Origin: Cordylochernes scorpioides
Taxonomy: Eukaryota > Arthropoda > Arachnida > Pseudoscorpiones > Chernetidae
Assembly (NCBI GenBank): GCA_030710605.1
Contig: CP092872.1
Location: forward strand, 7,305,763-7,369,762
Length of the DNA: 64,000 nt
Direction of reading: 5' to 3'
Shown piece by piece: positions 30,963 to 41,404 of the stretch (positions are counted from its first letter, which is position 1; the number at the start of each line of letters is the position of its first letter). Both the position numbers and the translations under genes were made by a program. The notes under the pieces were generated by a model. It saw only the letters and a list, made by a program, of their open reading frames with translations, was not told the origin of the DNA and made no database searches.

Positions 30963-32286
30963 CAAGGTGCGTTCATTAATTTCCAGGACTGGTTAAAAAT
31001 TAAAATAAATAAAAAAGCTAAAGAATTTTTTTTATACAGAGTTAAATATTGGATATTCGACCACACCTGACTGAAAGCACGAGTCTCGTGGCGCACGCGC
31101 CGATCTAAAAATAGAACAAAACAACTTCCTTGTAAGGTTCGCATTTCTAATTTTTAAATGGCCATTTTGGAAGAGCAGAGAATCTGCATTAAGTTTTGTT
31201 TTAAATTTAAAAAATGTGCTACTGAGAGGTATGAATTGATTAAAGAAGCTTTTGGCGATGCAGCTTTATCCCGTTCAAGAACTTTTGAAAGGGTTTAACA
31301 CTTCCTATAAGGTCGGGAAAAGGTAAACGATGATCATCATACTGGGCGTCCAAGATCATTACGTTGCGATGAAAACAAGCTCAAAATAAAGGAATTAATT
31401 AAATCTAACAGAAGAATTTCTATTAAAGACTTATCTTCAGAGACTGGACTATCTGTAGGACTGTGTCATCAAATAGTAACAAAAGATTTGGACATGATCC
31501 GGACGTCTTCAAAATTTGTTCCCCGGATTCTAACAGAGGAACAAAAGGAGTTTAGACTGGATGTCTGCAAAAACATGGTTGAAATGACTCGGACCGATCC
31601 AGAATGGATGCAAAAAATCATTACCGGGGATGAGACATGGGTGTATCAGTATGACCCGGAAACCAAACGTCAATCCAGCCAATGGATTGAAAGAGGGGAA
31701 CCGAACCCAAAAAGGCAAGATTTACAAAATCCAAAGTCAAGACATTGCTTGTTACATTTTTTTATATTAATGGTTTGGTTCACCATGAATTTATTCCTTT
31801 CGGACGTACAATTAATCAAGAGGTTTATTTGGGGATAATGAGGCGCTTAAGGGAGGCAGTGCGCCTTAAAGGACCTGAAAGATGGCAAAACAATGACTGG
31901 ATACTTCACGTCGATAATGCGCGGCCGCACACAGCCTATGTTGTTTTGCAGTTCTTGGCCAAGCATTCAACCATACAGATCCCTCTCATCCACCCTATTC
32001 CCCCGACCTAGCCCCCAATGACCCTTTCCTCTATCCTAAATTGAAAATGAAGTTAAAAGGAAGGGAATTTGACAACGTTGATATGATAAAAGCTGAATCG
32101 AAGGCAACCTTGAGGAACCTCTCAAAAGTGATTTTATCTCCTGCTTCGACAATTGGAAAAAAAGATGAAACAGGTGAATAGATGCAGGAGGGGCATATTT
32201 TGAGAGAAAATATTAAATTAGTTTATTTATTTATTTTATTTTTTCAAAGATACAGAGCAGTCCTGGAAATTAATGAACGCACCTTG
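30963..32286 (+). mobile_element. mariner element, second family
   Basis: 1324 bp; inverted ends CAAGGTGCGTTCATTAATTT with TA flanks (30961-30962, 32287-32288). The ends differ in sequence from those of the array mariners. Confidence 0.9.
31158..32200 (+). pseudogene. mariner transposase, frameshifted
   Basis: Starts MAILEEQRICIKFCF and keeps an HTH, then breaks near 31299. The long middle frame (31488-31838) has TGDETWVYQYDPETK with the first catalytic aspartate intact. HVDNARPHTA (31910-31940) and, in another frame, the APND block (about 32008-32025) complete the DD34D-type triad. At least three frame breaks, so no active product. Confidence 0.85.
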
Positions 32287-32423
32287 TATATATACATTAC
32301 ACAATCAGTAAAAAAATCTCAGAAGATTTACGCCAAGAATTCTGATTTCCAAGCTTCCAAGAATCTAACATGAGTGTACTTCGACAATCATCTAACTGGT
32401 CATGTTGAATCTAGGTGAACAAC

Positions 32424-32766
32424 ATGCCGCCCACTGTATCTGGAAAAGCCATAAAGAAGGCTGGCACAGAAAGCTATGTGCACCACCGACAAGAAGAAGT
32501 GCAGGAAGAAAGGAAAGCAGAGCATCTACATCTATATCTACAAGGTGATGGTCCACCCTGACACTGGAATCTCCATCAAGGCCATGTCCATCATGAACTC
32601 TTTCGTGAACGATATCTTTGAGCGCATTGCTGGCGAGTCGCCTGGCCGACTACAACAAGCGCCACACCAGCAGGGAGATCCTGTCCGCCTTCTTCTACCT
32701 GGAGATCTCGCTAAGCACGCCGTTTCTGAGGGAACTGTCACCAAGTACACCTCCAACTCCAAGTAA
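32424..32766 (+). pseudogene. Histone H2B pseudogene
   Basis: Start [14 protein letters not shown] resembles H2B N-termini. After a shift, [20 protein letters not shown] (32482-32541) and [20 protein letters not shown] then FERIAGES (to 32640) match the H2B histone fold. Another shift gives [10 protein letters not shown], and the last frame ends [20 protein letters not shown]. Thus the full H2B length is present but spread over several frames. It has no introns, as in real H2B genes, and no stem-loop histone 3' end is evident. It is a decayed histone gene or retrocopy. Confidence 0.88.
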
Positions 32767-32999
32767 ATTTGGTACTTTCTGACTGGTCATGGTCACGCAC
32801 GAGAATTCTACACGTAAATTTGAAAAATGATCCGATTTACCCCAACTGCTAGAATGAAGACCAAACAGTGGATCATCTCCTCTTCATCTACTCGGCTTTC
32901 TGGTAACAGAGAAATCAAACGGCCACTCTCCTATGAATTATAAATCTCAACCTGGCGCTTTAATGAAAAGTATATCCCTAGAAATAAATCTGCTTGACA

Positions 33000-33170
33000 C
33001 TATTGAAGTGACACTATTTGAAGTGTGTCAACAACAAACTCAGCGCCACTAAAGTTTGTTGTTGACACACATTAATATGTTATAATACCTTGGTAAAGGT
33101 TGGCGTTCATCCAACTTAAATATTGGTAAAATATATTTTTGATCCAATATATGCCTTTTTATTTAAATAT
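33000..33170. mobile_element. Tailed hairpin family A, partial copy
   Basis: GTTGACACACATTAATATGT, then CTTGGTAAAGGTTGGCGTTC and TTTTGATCCAATATATGCC: the right arm of family A. The left arm is reduced to AGTGTGTCAACAACAAAC. No tail visible. Confidence 0.6.
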
Positions 33171-33479
33171 TATTATTTATTTCCAGTTGCAAATAAGACA
33201 CGCTATATCCGATCTGGATAATTGCGCGTGAAACTATTTACAATAATTCATATTGTAGTAGGTAATAGAATTGTCAAATATAAAATAAACAATTAAGAAA
33301 AAGAGCATTGAATAAACATAAACAAATAAGCAACAACATGGGCAGATAGAAGAAATCGCAAGGATCATGGTGCCATAATCAACGAAAGCTGCACCCCTAC
33401 ACCCCATTCCATGAGATCATGGAATTCGTGTAATCTTTACACAAGGGTATAAGAAACAACAACAAAACACAAATTAAAC

Positions 33480-33641
33480 TAAACACCAAATTGTTCCTGC
33501 GGAGAAACTGAACAAACTGCTCTTCACCTTATCTATGACTGTCCGAACTTTACAGAAGTGAAACATCGTCTGTTCCCTGATTTAAATGATCTAACTAACA
33601 CCTCAGCCCCACTTTGTCTATATAAATTTTATGAACTCTGA
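33480..33641 (+). mobile_element. LINE ORF2 C-terminal fragment
   Basis: Frame reads NCSCGETEQTALHLIYDCPN and ends with a stop at 33641: the C-C...H...C LINE ending. A third distinct version of this motif in the window. Confidence 0.6.
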
Positions 33642-33663
33642 CGAATAATACATGTAAATTTGT

Positions 33664-33886
33664 AAATATAGGTTTTTAACTTTTAATTAGACAATTGTAA
33701 TTTATATTTAGACATTTTTCATTTTAATTTAGAAACTTTCATTTTAATTTAGACATTTTTCATTTTAATTTAAACACATGGACTTTTTATAGAAGAGTCG
33801 ATGCGTCTAAATTAAAATGAAAAATGTCTAAATATAAATTAAAATTGTCTAATTAAAAGTTAAAAACCTATATTTAATCGTAAGTT
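33664..33886. repeat. Inverted repeat, about 70-bp arms
   Basis: AGGTTTTTAACTTTTAATTA at the left is mirrored by TAATTAAAAGTTAAAAACCT at the right; arms about 33664-33734 and 33812-33879. AT-rich hairpin, next to the LINE fragment end. Confidence 0.75.
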
Positions 33887-34039
33887 CTAATTTGTTTGTT
33901 GTTTTGTTTCTTCTGTAATAGACGCAAATATTTGAATATCACGCCTGGTTAATTAATAAATTATTAAAAAAAAAACACACACAAATTTAACTGGGTTGAT
34001 CATATAGAAATATGGAGGAATACAACGAACTGTCTCTGG

Positions 34040-34205
34040 TTCAAATCACATTAATAGGTACCGCTCAGCAAGAGCAACCTAGTTCATGATAATTGAACAA
34101 TGAATAATATGTGAAGGTTATCACATATTAAACAAATTTTAACTCGGGATTTAATCCCGGTTCATGACTGTCGGGAATCGAGAGTGTTACCCTCTCATCC
34201 ACCGA
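34040..34205 (-). mobile_element. tRNA-like SINE
   Basis: On the minus strand, GGTAACACTCTCGATTCCCG and CGGGATTAAATCCCG match the 37021 copy; the tail includes AGGTTGCTCTTGCTGAGCG. Confidence 0.55.
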
Positions 34206-34997
34206 CTTTTTTTTTTTCTTCTTTTTTTTTTCTTTTTTTTTTCAACGAACTGTATTGCTAAACAAAAGATAACAGCTTTAATAGAAAAAGGTGAAATGTT
34301 CTTCATATAAATTGAAGACCTTTCGACCAGAAATATGATTAGATTTGCTGCCAATCCAAGACTATTGTCGGAAAACAGTTATGCAAATATGTTTTGATGT
34401 AGAAAACAATTATGTAAATTTATTTCTATGTTTAATCTATATATATATTATGATGCATTAGCACGCTATCTGTTATGAAAATTCGAAACTATTATAGACG
34501 CGTATGATTCTTTTGAATATACTTATTTTAAATTATTCATTTATTTTATAATTTTTATTTTTAAATTAAAAATTAAAAGGCAAACTAGAATAAAATAGCA
34601 TGTGTAAGCCAGTTAGTGTTGGTGTTAGATCGATCTCAGTCAGGAGTAGAAAGACGCCATTAGAGAAAGGTCTGGGATCAGAAGAAGTTAAGGACGTCTA
34701 GGCGAAGCAGAGCCTGGGCGTAGACACGTTTTACACGACAACTACTGTTCACTCTAGGCTACAAATCATCAAGTATTGATCTATTTCAACAAAAATTCTA
34801 ATTATGCATGGTACATCCTGGTAGACTCTCTGAGAATATATATAAAAAAGAGTTGTCCATTTGTCCTAATACCAAAGTGAAAATCAGTGGACCACCTCTT
34901 CTTTCAATTTCTTAGACAATTGACATAAATTTATTGACATCTTGTCATTACATGCAAAAGTGCACAGTCTACATTATTATTTTAATATAATAATAAG
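34206..34997. other. No gene seen
   Basis: Begins with a polypyrimidine tract (34207-34242). No ORF or element ends supported. Confidence 0.4.
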
Positions 34998-35007
34998 ATA
35001 TATACAA

Positions 35008-35489
35008 TTTTAAATAAAAGTCAGTATTGGATCAAAATACAATTCAATTTACCAATATTTCAGTTGGCTGAACGCCAACCTTTTTCAAGGTATTATAACA
35101 TATTAATGTGTTATATAAAAGGGCGTACCTGGATCTGTAAAGAAAAAAAAATATTTTTTCTCAAAATATTTCGAGAGATTGATCCCTCTGTGCAATAAAT
35201 TGATAAAGAGGGAGCAATCTCTCGAAATATTTTGAGAAAAAAAAAAAGTTTTTTTTCTTTACAGATCCAGGTACGCCCTTTTATATAATCTTAATTAATG
35301 GATCGCCTTTTGACTCAAAATATTAATGTGTATCAACAACAATTTTACACACATTAATATGTTATAATACCTTGAAAAAGGTTGGCGTTCAGCCAACTGA
35401 AATGTTGGTAAAATAAATTATATTTTGATCCAATATATGACTTTTCAATTAAAGATCTATTTATGGATTGCTCTATTTTCAAAACAAAA
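35008..35489. mobile_element. Tailed hairpin family A copy, interrupted by family B
   Basis: Arms with TTTCAGTTGGCTGAACGCC / GGCGTTCAGCCAACTGAAAT; the tail GGATTGCTCTATTTTCAAAA is at the right, the mirror position of the tail in the 25626 copy. Flanked by ATATATACAA (34998-35007) and ATATATGCAA (35490-35499). A family B element sits in its loop. Confidence 0.8.
35111..35319. mobile_element. Tailed hairpin element, family B copy 2 (nested)
   Basis: Hairpin AAAGGGCGTACCTGGATCTG / CAGATCCAGGTACGCCCTTT with the tail TTAATTAATGGATCGCCTTT only at the right. It is inserted in the loop of the family A element with an 11-bp duplication ATATTAATGTG (35100-35110 and 35320-35330). Confidence 0.85.
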
Positions 35490-35518
35490 ATATATGCAAC
35501 TATGTAATGAATATGTAC

Positions 35519-36043
35519 ATGGCATCTCTGCCACCGCTGCAGAGTTTGGTGGAGAATCACCAGCTGATCTCAAGCGACACAACGTATTTCGTGATCTACG
35601 AAGAAAACGTAGATCGCATGCTAGGCCAAGATTCCAATAGGACATCCTCCTAGGAATCTTATGGGTTTTCAGATCGTACATAATATTGTCTATACCTGGA
35701 CGCCCGCCGACACGCTTCGTGGACCAATTAAAGGAACTCACTGGCTTAACGGTTGCCAAGATGGTACATCGAGCTCTAGACAGAGATAGCTGGCGTCGCA
35801 TCGTGTTTGGGATGTAATACGTACATTGGGTCACAACGTTCGATCGCAAATAAAATAATCTAATCTACATAATATTGCCAGCTACCCAAGATGTCATTCA
35901 GACCTTAGGCCTTTTGTTACATTTACAACGGAGGCGAAGCACGCGATCTACGTTTTCTTCGTGAATCCGAAAAGCGTGGTGTCGCTGGAGACCCGCGGGC
36001 GATTCTACACCAAACTCTGAAGCGGTGGCAGAGGCGCCATATG
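35519..36043. repeat. Imperfect inverted repeat around a LINE tail
   Basis: 35513-35621 (ATGGCATCTCTGCCACCG...) matches 35944-36043 in reverse orientation at roughly three quarters identity, with the LINE tail between. Both carry GAAGAAAACGTAGATCGC. Confidence 0.6.
35697..35821 (+). mobile_element. LINE ORF2 C-terminal fragment (RTE-like)
   Basis: Frame reads GRPPTRFVDQLKELTGL, then DRDSWRRIV and a stop. The pattern GRP..RW.D.L..ltG......DR..WR..V is the usual C-terminus of RTE/BovB-type and related LINEs. AAATAAAATAATCTAATCTA follows as a tail. Confidence 0.6.
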
Positions 36044-36046
36044 TAT

Positions 36047-36450
36047 ATAGAAGCATAGGGCGCCTCTCCCGTCAAAATAAACGTCAAAACCTGACGCCAT
36101 CTATTGACCGTCGCCGCAACTAGCGGCCTCGGGTAGGTGACAAAGCCACAACACCAGCTTTGGCAAACTGAGAAGCGTCCACCTAGAGACCATGGTTTCG
36201 GCTAATGGCCCTCGTCAGTCTTGGCGGACTTTATTCCATGAGATCCACACGGGATCTAATGGAATCTTCATAATCTACCAAAGAGGTGCTTTTCTGGCAA
36301 GGTGGCTGGGCCAAATCTATGGCTATGGTGGCCAAATCTATGGTGTTGTGGCTTTGTCACCGACCCGAGGCCGCTAGTTGCGGCGACGGTCAATAGATGG
36401 CGTCTGGTATTGACGTTTATTTTGACGGGAGAGGCGCCCTATGCTTCTAT
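36047..36450. mobile_element. Foldback element F, unlinked copy
   Basis: GAAGCATAGGGCGCCTCTCC / GGAGAGGCGCCCTATGCTTC; the same one-sided tail (GGATCAATTTCCTACCGGC to TTTCCATCTA) follows to about 36485. Longer interior than the array copies. Confidence 0.75.
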
Positions 36451-36489
36451 GGATCAATTTCCTACCGGCAAATTTTCCATCTATATTTA

Positions 36490-37020
36490 CAACTCAAGAG
36501 TCTAGGTACAATTTATGAGATGCCACCAAGAAGATTTATTTATTGGAAGTTTTTTTTTTTTTAGCTATTCCATGCTTGGTATTTCTTAAGACAACGGCCA
36601 TCTGGTATCTTATGGATATAGAAGACGGGGTAGTTGAAGTTGTTGGTCCACTATTTTGCCTTAATTTTGGCCAATTTGAGTCCTATCTTTGAAAAAAGAT
36701 TTGCATAATTTTCCTGCATGTATGTACAGTATTTTTGTTGAGGTAAATCCATACTTGATGCGAGAAGAGTAACAAACATGGATTGGCAGTTCGTTGATTT
36801 CTGGTTGAAATGTTTTCAACCAAAAGGTATATCCACTTTTTCTGTTCGAGATTTTTTCTTTTATCAAATAGAAGGGTTTACTATCTAACCAATATTTCTT
36901 TAATTCAGGAGAATGTATTTTTAATTTATAAATTTCCAAGAAAAAAATTGAATGCTAAGGTCATTGTTAGATTAAATTTTGATTTATCCTTTTTAAAAAT
37001 AATTTCTCAAATGAAAATCG
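36490..37020. other. No gene seen
   Basis: Short ORFs on both strands do not resemble known proteins. Confidence 0.4.
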
Positions 37021-37195
37021 GTGAATGAGTGGTTAAAACCCTCGATTCCCGACAGCCATGAACCGGGATTGAATCCCGTATTGGAAACTTTGTTTTAATA
37101 TGTGAATAACCTTCACACATTCATTTTTGCAAATATCATAAGCTAGGTTGCTCTTTTTGAGCATTACATAGTAAAGTTATTTTGTAACAAAATTT
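37021..37195 (+). mobile_element. tRNA-like SINE
   Basis: GAGTGGTTAAAACCCTCGAT (A-box region) and GGGATTGAATCCCG (B box), then a body with AAGCTAGGTTGCTC. Copies at 2600-2785 and 34040-34205. Confidence 0.6.
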
Positions 37196-37224
37196 CTCAA
37201 AAATTTCATTATGTGAAAATATAT

Positions 37225-37640
37225 TTATAACCCAAGTTTCTGGAGCACAGAACGCCAACTACTCAAGACATTTTTAGATTATTAAAAAAAAAAACTTTAG
37301 CTGCTCTTTTTGGTTCTAAATTTTGATCTATCTCATTGAAAAAAAAATATCTACTAAAATTATTTTGTTCGTTGTGCGTGTGTTTATAAAATGTTTTGAT
37401 AATTTTATATATTAAAAAGTTATTATTAAAGTTTAAAATATATTTTTTAAAACTTTATATTATAAAAATTTAATTTTTAAAATGTAAATATTTAAAATTG
37501 AATAATTTGTTTATATATATTTAAATATTTATTTATATAAATATTAATCTGTTTTTATTCAATAATCACAAAATCACTCATCATTTTAATTTGTTAACAT
37601 TATCGTTTGCTTGGAACCTGGGTTATAAGAGATATTGTTA
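37225..37640. other. LINE tail pieces in AT-rich sequence before the kinase
   Basis: Minus-strand LINE terminus at 37225-37260 (GTAGTTGGCGTTCTGTGCTC on that strand) and a short plus-strand piece at 37611-37634 (TTGGAACCTGGGTTATAAGA). No ORF between. Confidence 0.5.
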
Positions 37641-37663
37641 AAAACTTTTAATTATTTTAAAAA

Positions 37664-38691
37664 ATGATGCGCAACAACAATTATTTATCTCCTGACTATC
37701 AAAATGTATATTCTAGCTCCTCAATTCCTGTGATTTTTGATCAAAAGGTTTCAAAATATTATTCTTTTGAAGATGCTATCGAGAAAGGAGGATTTGGAAC
37801 AGTCTTCAGGGCATATAGCAGAGAAACTGGAGAAAAAGTTGCGATTAAAAGGACAAAAAAATGTTCAAGTGCATCGAGCGTTGAAATTGATCATTCTAAA
37901 GAAGAGGTTTATATCTCTGTGTATCTGAACCATCCCAATATTGTCTACTGTACAGAGAGCTTCAGCAATCATGGCGAAACTTTCTACTTAGTCATGGAGT
38001 ACATGTCTTATGATCTACACTATCTCTTATGGGAATGGAAAATCGAATTTAAGATGGGAGAAAAACGTAATATCTTCTCGAGCGTTTGTAGAGGATTGGA
38101 GTATCTACATAACAAGAACATAGTTCATCGAGACATCAAAAGTAGCAACATCTTAATCAACAAGAATGGTGATGTTAAGATTGGTGACTTTGGACTGGCC
38201 ATTGACAAGAACTTCAATCACGGTCCTTACGATCATGGTGTAGGGACTATAACTTATTCTTCACCTGAAGTCCTTCTTGGAGAAAAATCTTATGACAGTT
38301 CTGTTGACCTCTGGGGATTAGGAATCATCCTAGTTAACCTGTTTAGAGTTAAGTTGTTCAGATCTGGCTGTGAAAGGGATACTGATCAACTCTATTATAT
38401 TTCTACATCTGTGGTACATTACCCTTGGAGTTATATTCGAGTATTTTCCAATTTGACTTCGTACCTAAAGTAATCACGGTATTGGCTCCACGGATTCTTC
38501 ATAGGTACCTGAAGGATTTGCCTGAGAGTGCCAAGATCCTAACGGACAAGCTTCTTCAGTATGATCCTAGAGAGAGACCGTCTGCCAAGGAATGCTTAGA
38601 GAGTGACTTTCTCACCGAGGGAGAGATCACGCCTCTAAAGGACCTTTACAAAAGACGAACAACTCGCAAAAGATCCCGAACAAGTCATTAA
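37664..38691 (+). pseudogene. CDK-like serine/threonine kinase, single exon, one frameshift
   Basis: The first frame (37664-38473) has GGFGTVF glycine loop, VAIKR lysine, HRDIKSSNIL catalytic loop, DFGLA and SSPEVLLG (CDK-type APEVLLG). After DTDQLYYI, near 38400, homology continues in another frame: ICGTLPLELYSSIFQFDF and LLQYDPRERPSAKECL to 38691, the CDK C-lobe. A one-base deletion explains this. The sequence spans a normal kinase domain, is intronless, and has AATAAA at 38848. The loop reads EKGGFG, so the first glycine of GxGxxG is E, and APE is SPE. It could be a recent pseudogene, a sequencing error, or a truncated kinase. Specific CDK type is not assignable. Confidence 0.75.
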
Positions 38692-38847
38692 GACTCTCTC
38701 AAATAGATGTGATTGTAATAACCCCTTTGTATTTGCATATTATCGATAGGTGTTTTATCATGTTTGTAACAATCTTCAGTTATTTTGTACTGCTTTTGAT
38801 GTAATATTATAAATAGATGTAATTTTTTATACTATTTTTGTAGCATT

Positions 38848-38853
38848 AATAAA
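38848..38853 (+). terminator. Poly(A) signal after the kinase
   Basis: AATAAA about 157 nt after the downstream stop codon. Confidence 0.5.
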
Positions 38854-38932
38854 AGTTTTATCGAGATAATATAGTAATATGCAAATTATCTCTAATATAA
38901 TTTAAACAAATTACTATTAAATACATCAAAGC

Positions 38933-39085
38933 TTTACTTCTGAAGGATAATACTGAGTTGTATAGTCAAAGTGTCCTTTAAAGATAGCTCTAACCAGAAA
39001 GCAGTTAATGGGTGAAAATGGTAAATTTTGTGATGAAAATCATCCATTATATACAGATGTACACTCATGAAGGTTTTACTGTATA
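38933..39085. mobile_element. Decayed Tigger-like MITE
   Basis: TCAAAGTGTCCTTTAAAGAT and TGAAGGTTTTACTGTA correspond to the interior and right end of the CAGTAGAACCTCC family; the left end is lost. Confidence 0.45.
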
Positions 39086-39114
39086 ACCTAAGGTATATAA
39101 CAATATAGAAGTGT

Positions 39115-39445
39115 TTATAATACAATATAATATAATGCGGCTTGTGATTGTAAAACCACGTTTGAAATACTATCCCGTATGTGTTTCTTTTCAACGAAAA
39201 TTCAAATTTTATTTCAAGGAGAAATAACGATTATTTCTAACCTTTTGGATGAGGTATGAAAGGGTGAATTGTGAAGAGTAATGATAAACGGAAAAATAAA
39301 AGTGTCCAGGGATCATTACTCTTCACAATTCACCCTTTCATACCTCATCCAAAAGGTTAGAAATAATCGTTATTTCTCCTTGAAATAAATTTTGAATTTT
39401 CGTTGAAAAGAAACACATGCGGGATAGTATTTCAAATGCCGTTTT
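39115..39445. mobile_element. Tailed hairpin element, family H
   Basis: Near-perfect arms of about 130 bp (left about 39151-39289, right about 39313-39445) with a loop of about 25 nt; ATTCACCCTTTCATACCTCA is at the right and its inverse at the left. A tail of about 36 nt (TTATAATACAATATAATATA...) is present only at the left. A 15-bp direct repeat ACAATATAGAAGTGT flanks it (39100-39114 and 39446-39460). Arms, tail and duplication follow the plan of families A, B and F with unrelated sequence. Confidence 0.85.
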
Positions 39446-39460
39446 ACAATATAGAAGTGT

Positions 39461-40191
39461 GTTAAATGCAAATTTTATTCCTTTCAAGAAATTTTACATA
39501 TTGGTTCTAAAACCTCACACAATAGTTATTTTAAATATAAATTATATTTTGACCAAATAAGCTTTTATTTTTTCGACAAAAATGTTTTGTTCTTGAAAGG
39601 AAACATAATTTGGCAGAAGAATTTATAAATTTATTGAGTTGAATGTAAAACCTTGTCAAAATGTTTTATTTTTACTTAACGAGGAGAGAAAGAAACGATT
39701 TTGTCGAAAAAAAAAAAAACATTTCGGGCTGATGTGATTTTTTTTTTTTTAAGAATTATTAATGGCGTTCACAGGTAACCTTTATCTTTAAGATTATTAA
39801 TGGTAGTTATTTTGTGAGTTAAGATTTTTTAATTAGCTTAATCAGATACTTTTAGAATAACAGAGCTCCAACATCGGGTCGCTCGAGTCAGCCTCCATTC
39901 TCTTTTAGAGATTACTCGGCTGAGTTTGATTAAATCAGCCCTGCTACTTTTACAGTAGCGTAGTAAGTACTTAAAAGTTTAAATATGTTGCTCAATCTTA
40001 ACCTTTTTAGACAAGAAATAACATACGATGTCTATCTGTCAATGATGGCACGATTTCTACTCGAAAAATTCTGGAGTTGAGACTTCATTTTTATGCGATT
40101 GTTCATGGCCTATAAGGAGGAAGAGATGAGAAAACAGTTTTCTATCTTAAACCTCCTTAGAATTACAGGCTAAAAACTAAAAATAATAATA
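39461..40191. other. No gene seen
   Basis: No ORF or element ends supported. Confidence 0.4.
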
Positions 40192-40365
40192 CAGTAGAAC
40201 CTCTCTTTAGTGGATATTCCGCTAGCGGACACCTCTCTACAAAGGATAGTTTTCATTTGTAAAATTATCATTTTTACTATTTAGAAACTCTCCGGTAAGA
40301 AGACACTTCTCCCTAAAAACACTTTGGATCTGCAATTAAGTGTCCCTTATAGGGAGGTTCTACTG
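40192..40365. mobile_element. Tigger/pogo-like MITE
   Basis: CAGTAGAACCTCTC at the left and GGGAGGTTCTACTG at the right, TA on both sides. Confidence 0.8.
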
Positions 40366-40649
40366 TATATATATTTTTTTAATTTATAGGTTAGCAATCT
40401 CTGCTTCGAATGTCATGGTGCATATACAGGGTGTATAAGGTAGGTAAATGATGGTTGGCATTACCCACCTCAAGACCAAAATGGTACTTGTAGATGGTAG
40501 CCACACTTGTCATTGCCTCTGGATGGAGGCCGACCCCGAAGAGCCAGGACTGCAGATCCAGGGGCTCTTCGCAGGAGACGAAAACCTCCCGGAGCAGGGG
40601 TCTCACAGCTCAGCAACTCCAATATCTGCGGGTCAGCAACCCGTCGCTG

Positions 40650-40749
40650 NNNNNNNNNNNNNNNNNNNNNNNNNNNNNNNNNNNNNNNNNNNNNNNNNNN
40701 NNNNNNNNNNNNNNNNNNNNNNNNNNNNNNNNNNNNNNNNNNNNNNNNN
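40650..40749. other. Assembly gap (100 N)
   Basis: Exactly 100 undetermined bases. Confidence 0.98.
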
Positions 40750-41175
40750 TACGGTCATTTCAAACACTTAAAAAATTCAATAATTGCAAAACTATATCTT
40801 ATATAATGATATATGCGGAAGAGCGATTGCTCGAAGCATATTATATATTTATAATTATATGTAATTCTGCTGTCCTAAAAACTTATGTCCATAGTTAATC
40901 TAAAATACCCATTCGAAGAGTCAAGCACCCCAGTATCACTATAAAAGGAAGTTCCAAAAATGCAATATAACAGCGGTATGGTAGATTAAAATGGCGAAAC
41001 CGCTGGGAGGGGTCACCACTGATGAGCCAGGCCCTCCCTTTAATTTTTCCATTGCAGTAAGGGCAGTAGAAATTGTTTTATTTAAAAAAAAAAATATTAC
41101 GCCTCTAGAATAGTTTTGTAATTTGATAACAGATGGCGCGCTAGTGCATCGTAAAACTATATCTACTCACAAATA

Positions 41176-41401
41176 CTCCTCTGGTAATTAAAATAAGTTT
41201 TGCGCAACTGAGACTCCTTTGGGTGTTATTCCCAGAAAATGGTTCGCTTCTGAAGATCCTGGGTGAATACAGGTCATAATTTATAATTGTAACCAATAGA
41301 AAAAAATAAAAAAAAAAAAACAACATTTTTCAATACATTTGCGCTCGGGGAAAAATCCTCTTGGGTAAAACCTAGGCGTTGTCCAGGTCATTCATTTAGT
41401 G
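41176..41401 (+). mobile_element. Degenerate Helitron 3' end
   Basis: Near-identical to 1-211, including the hairpin and the TTTAGTGATACAGTAG junction with the next MITE, so the two loci share both elements in the same order. Confidence 0.6.
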
Positions 41402-41404
41402 ATA

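Noticed and set aside
38395..38430. Intron or programmed frameshift to explain the kinase frame change
   Set aside because: No GT...AG pair gives a coherent protein; homology is continuous across the break with one missing base, and there is no slippery site with a downstream structure that I can see.
40990..41085. Hammerhead-like motifs (GAAAC, GTC, CTGATGAG)
   Set aside because: The conserved pieces are present in order but stem I would have only four bases and stem II does not pair; the related copy at 28680-28750 has CAGATGA. Not a ribozyme.
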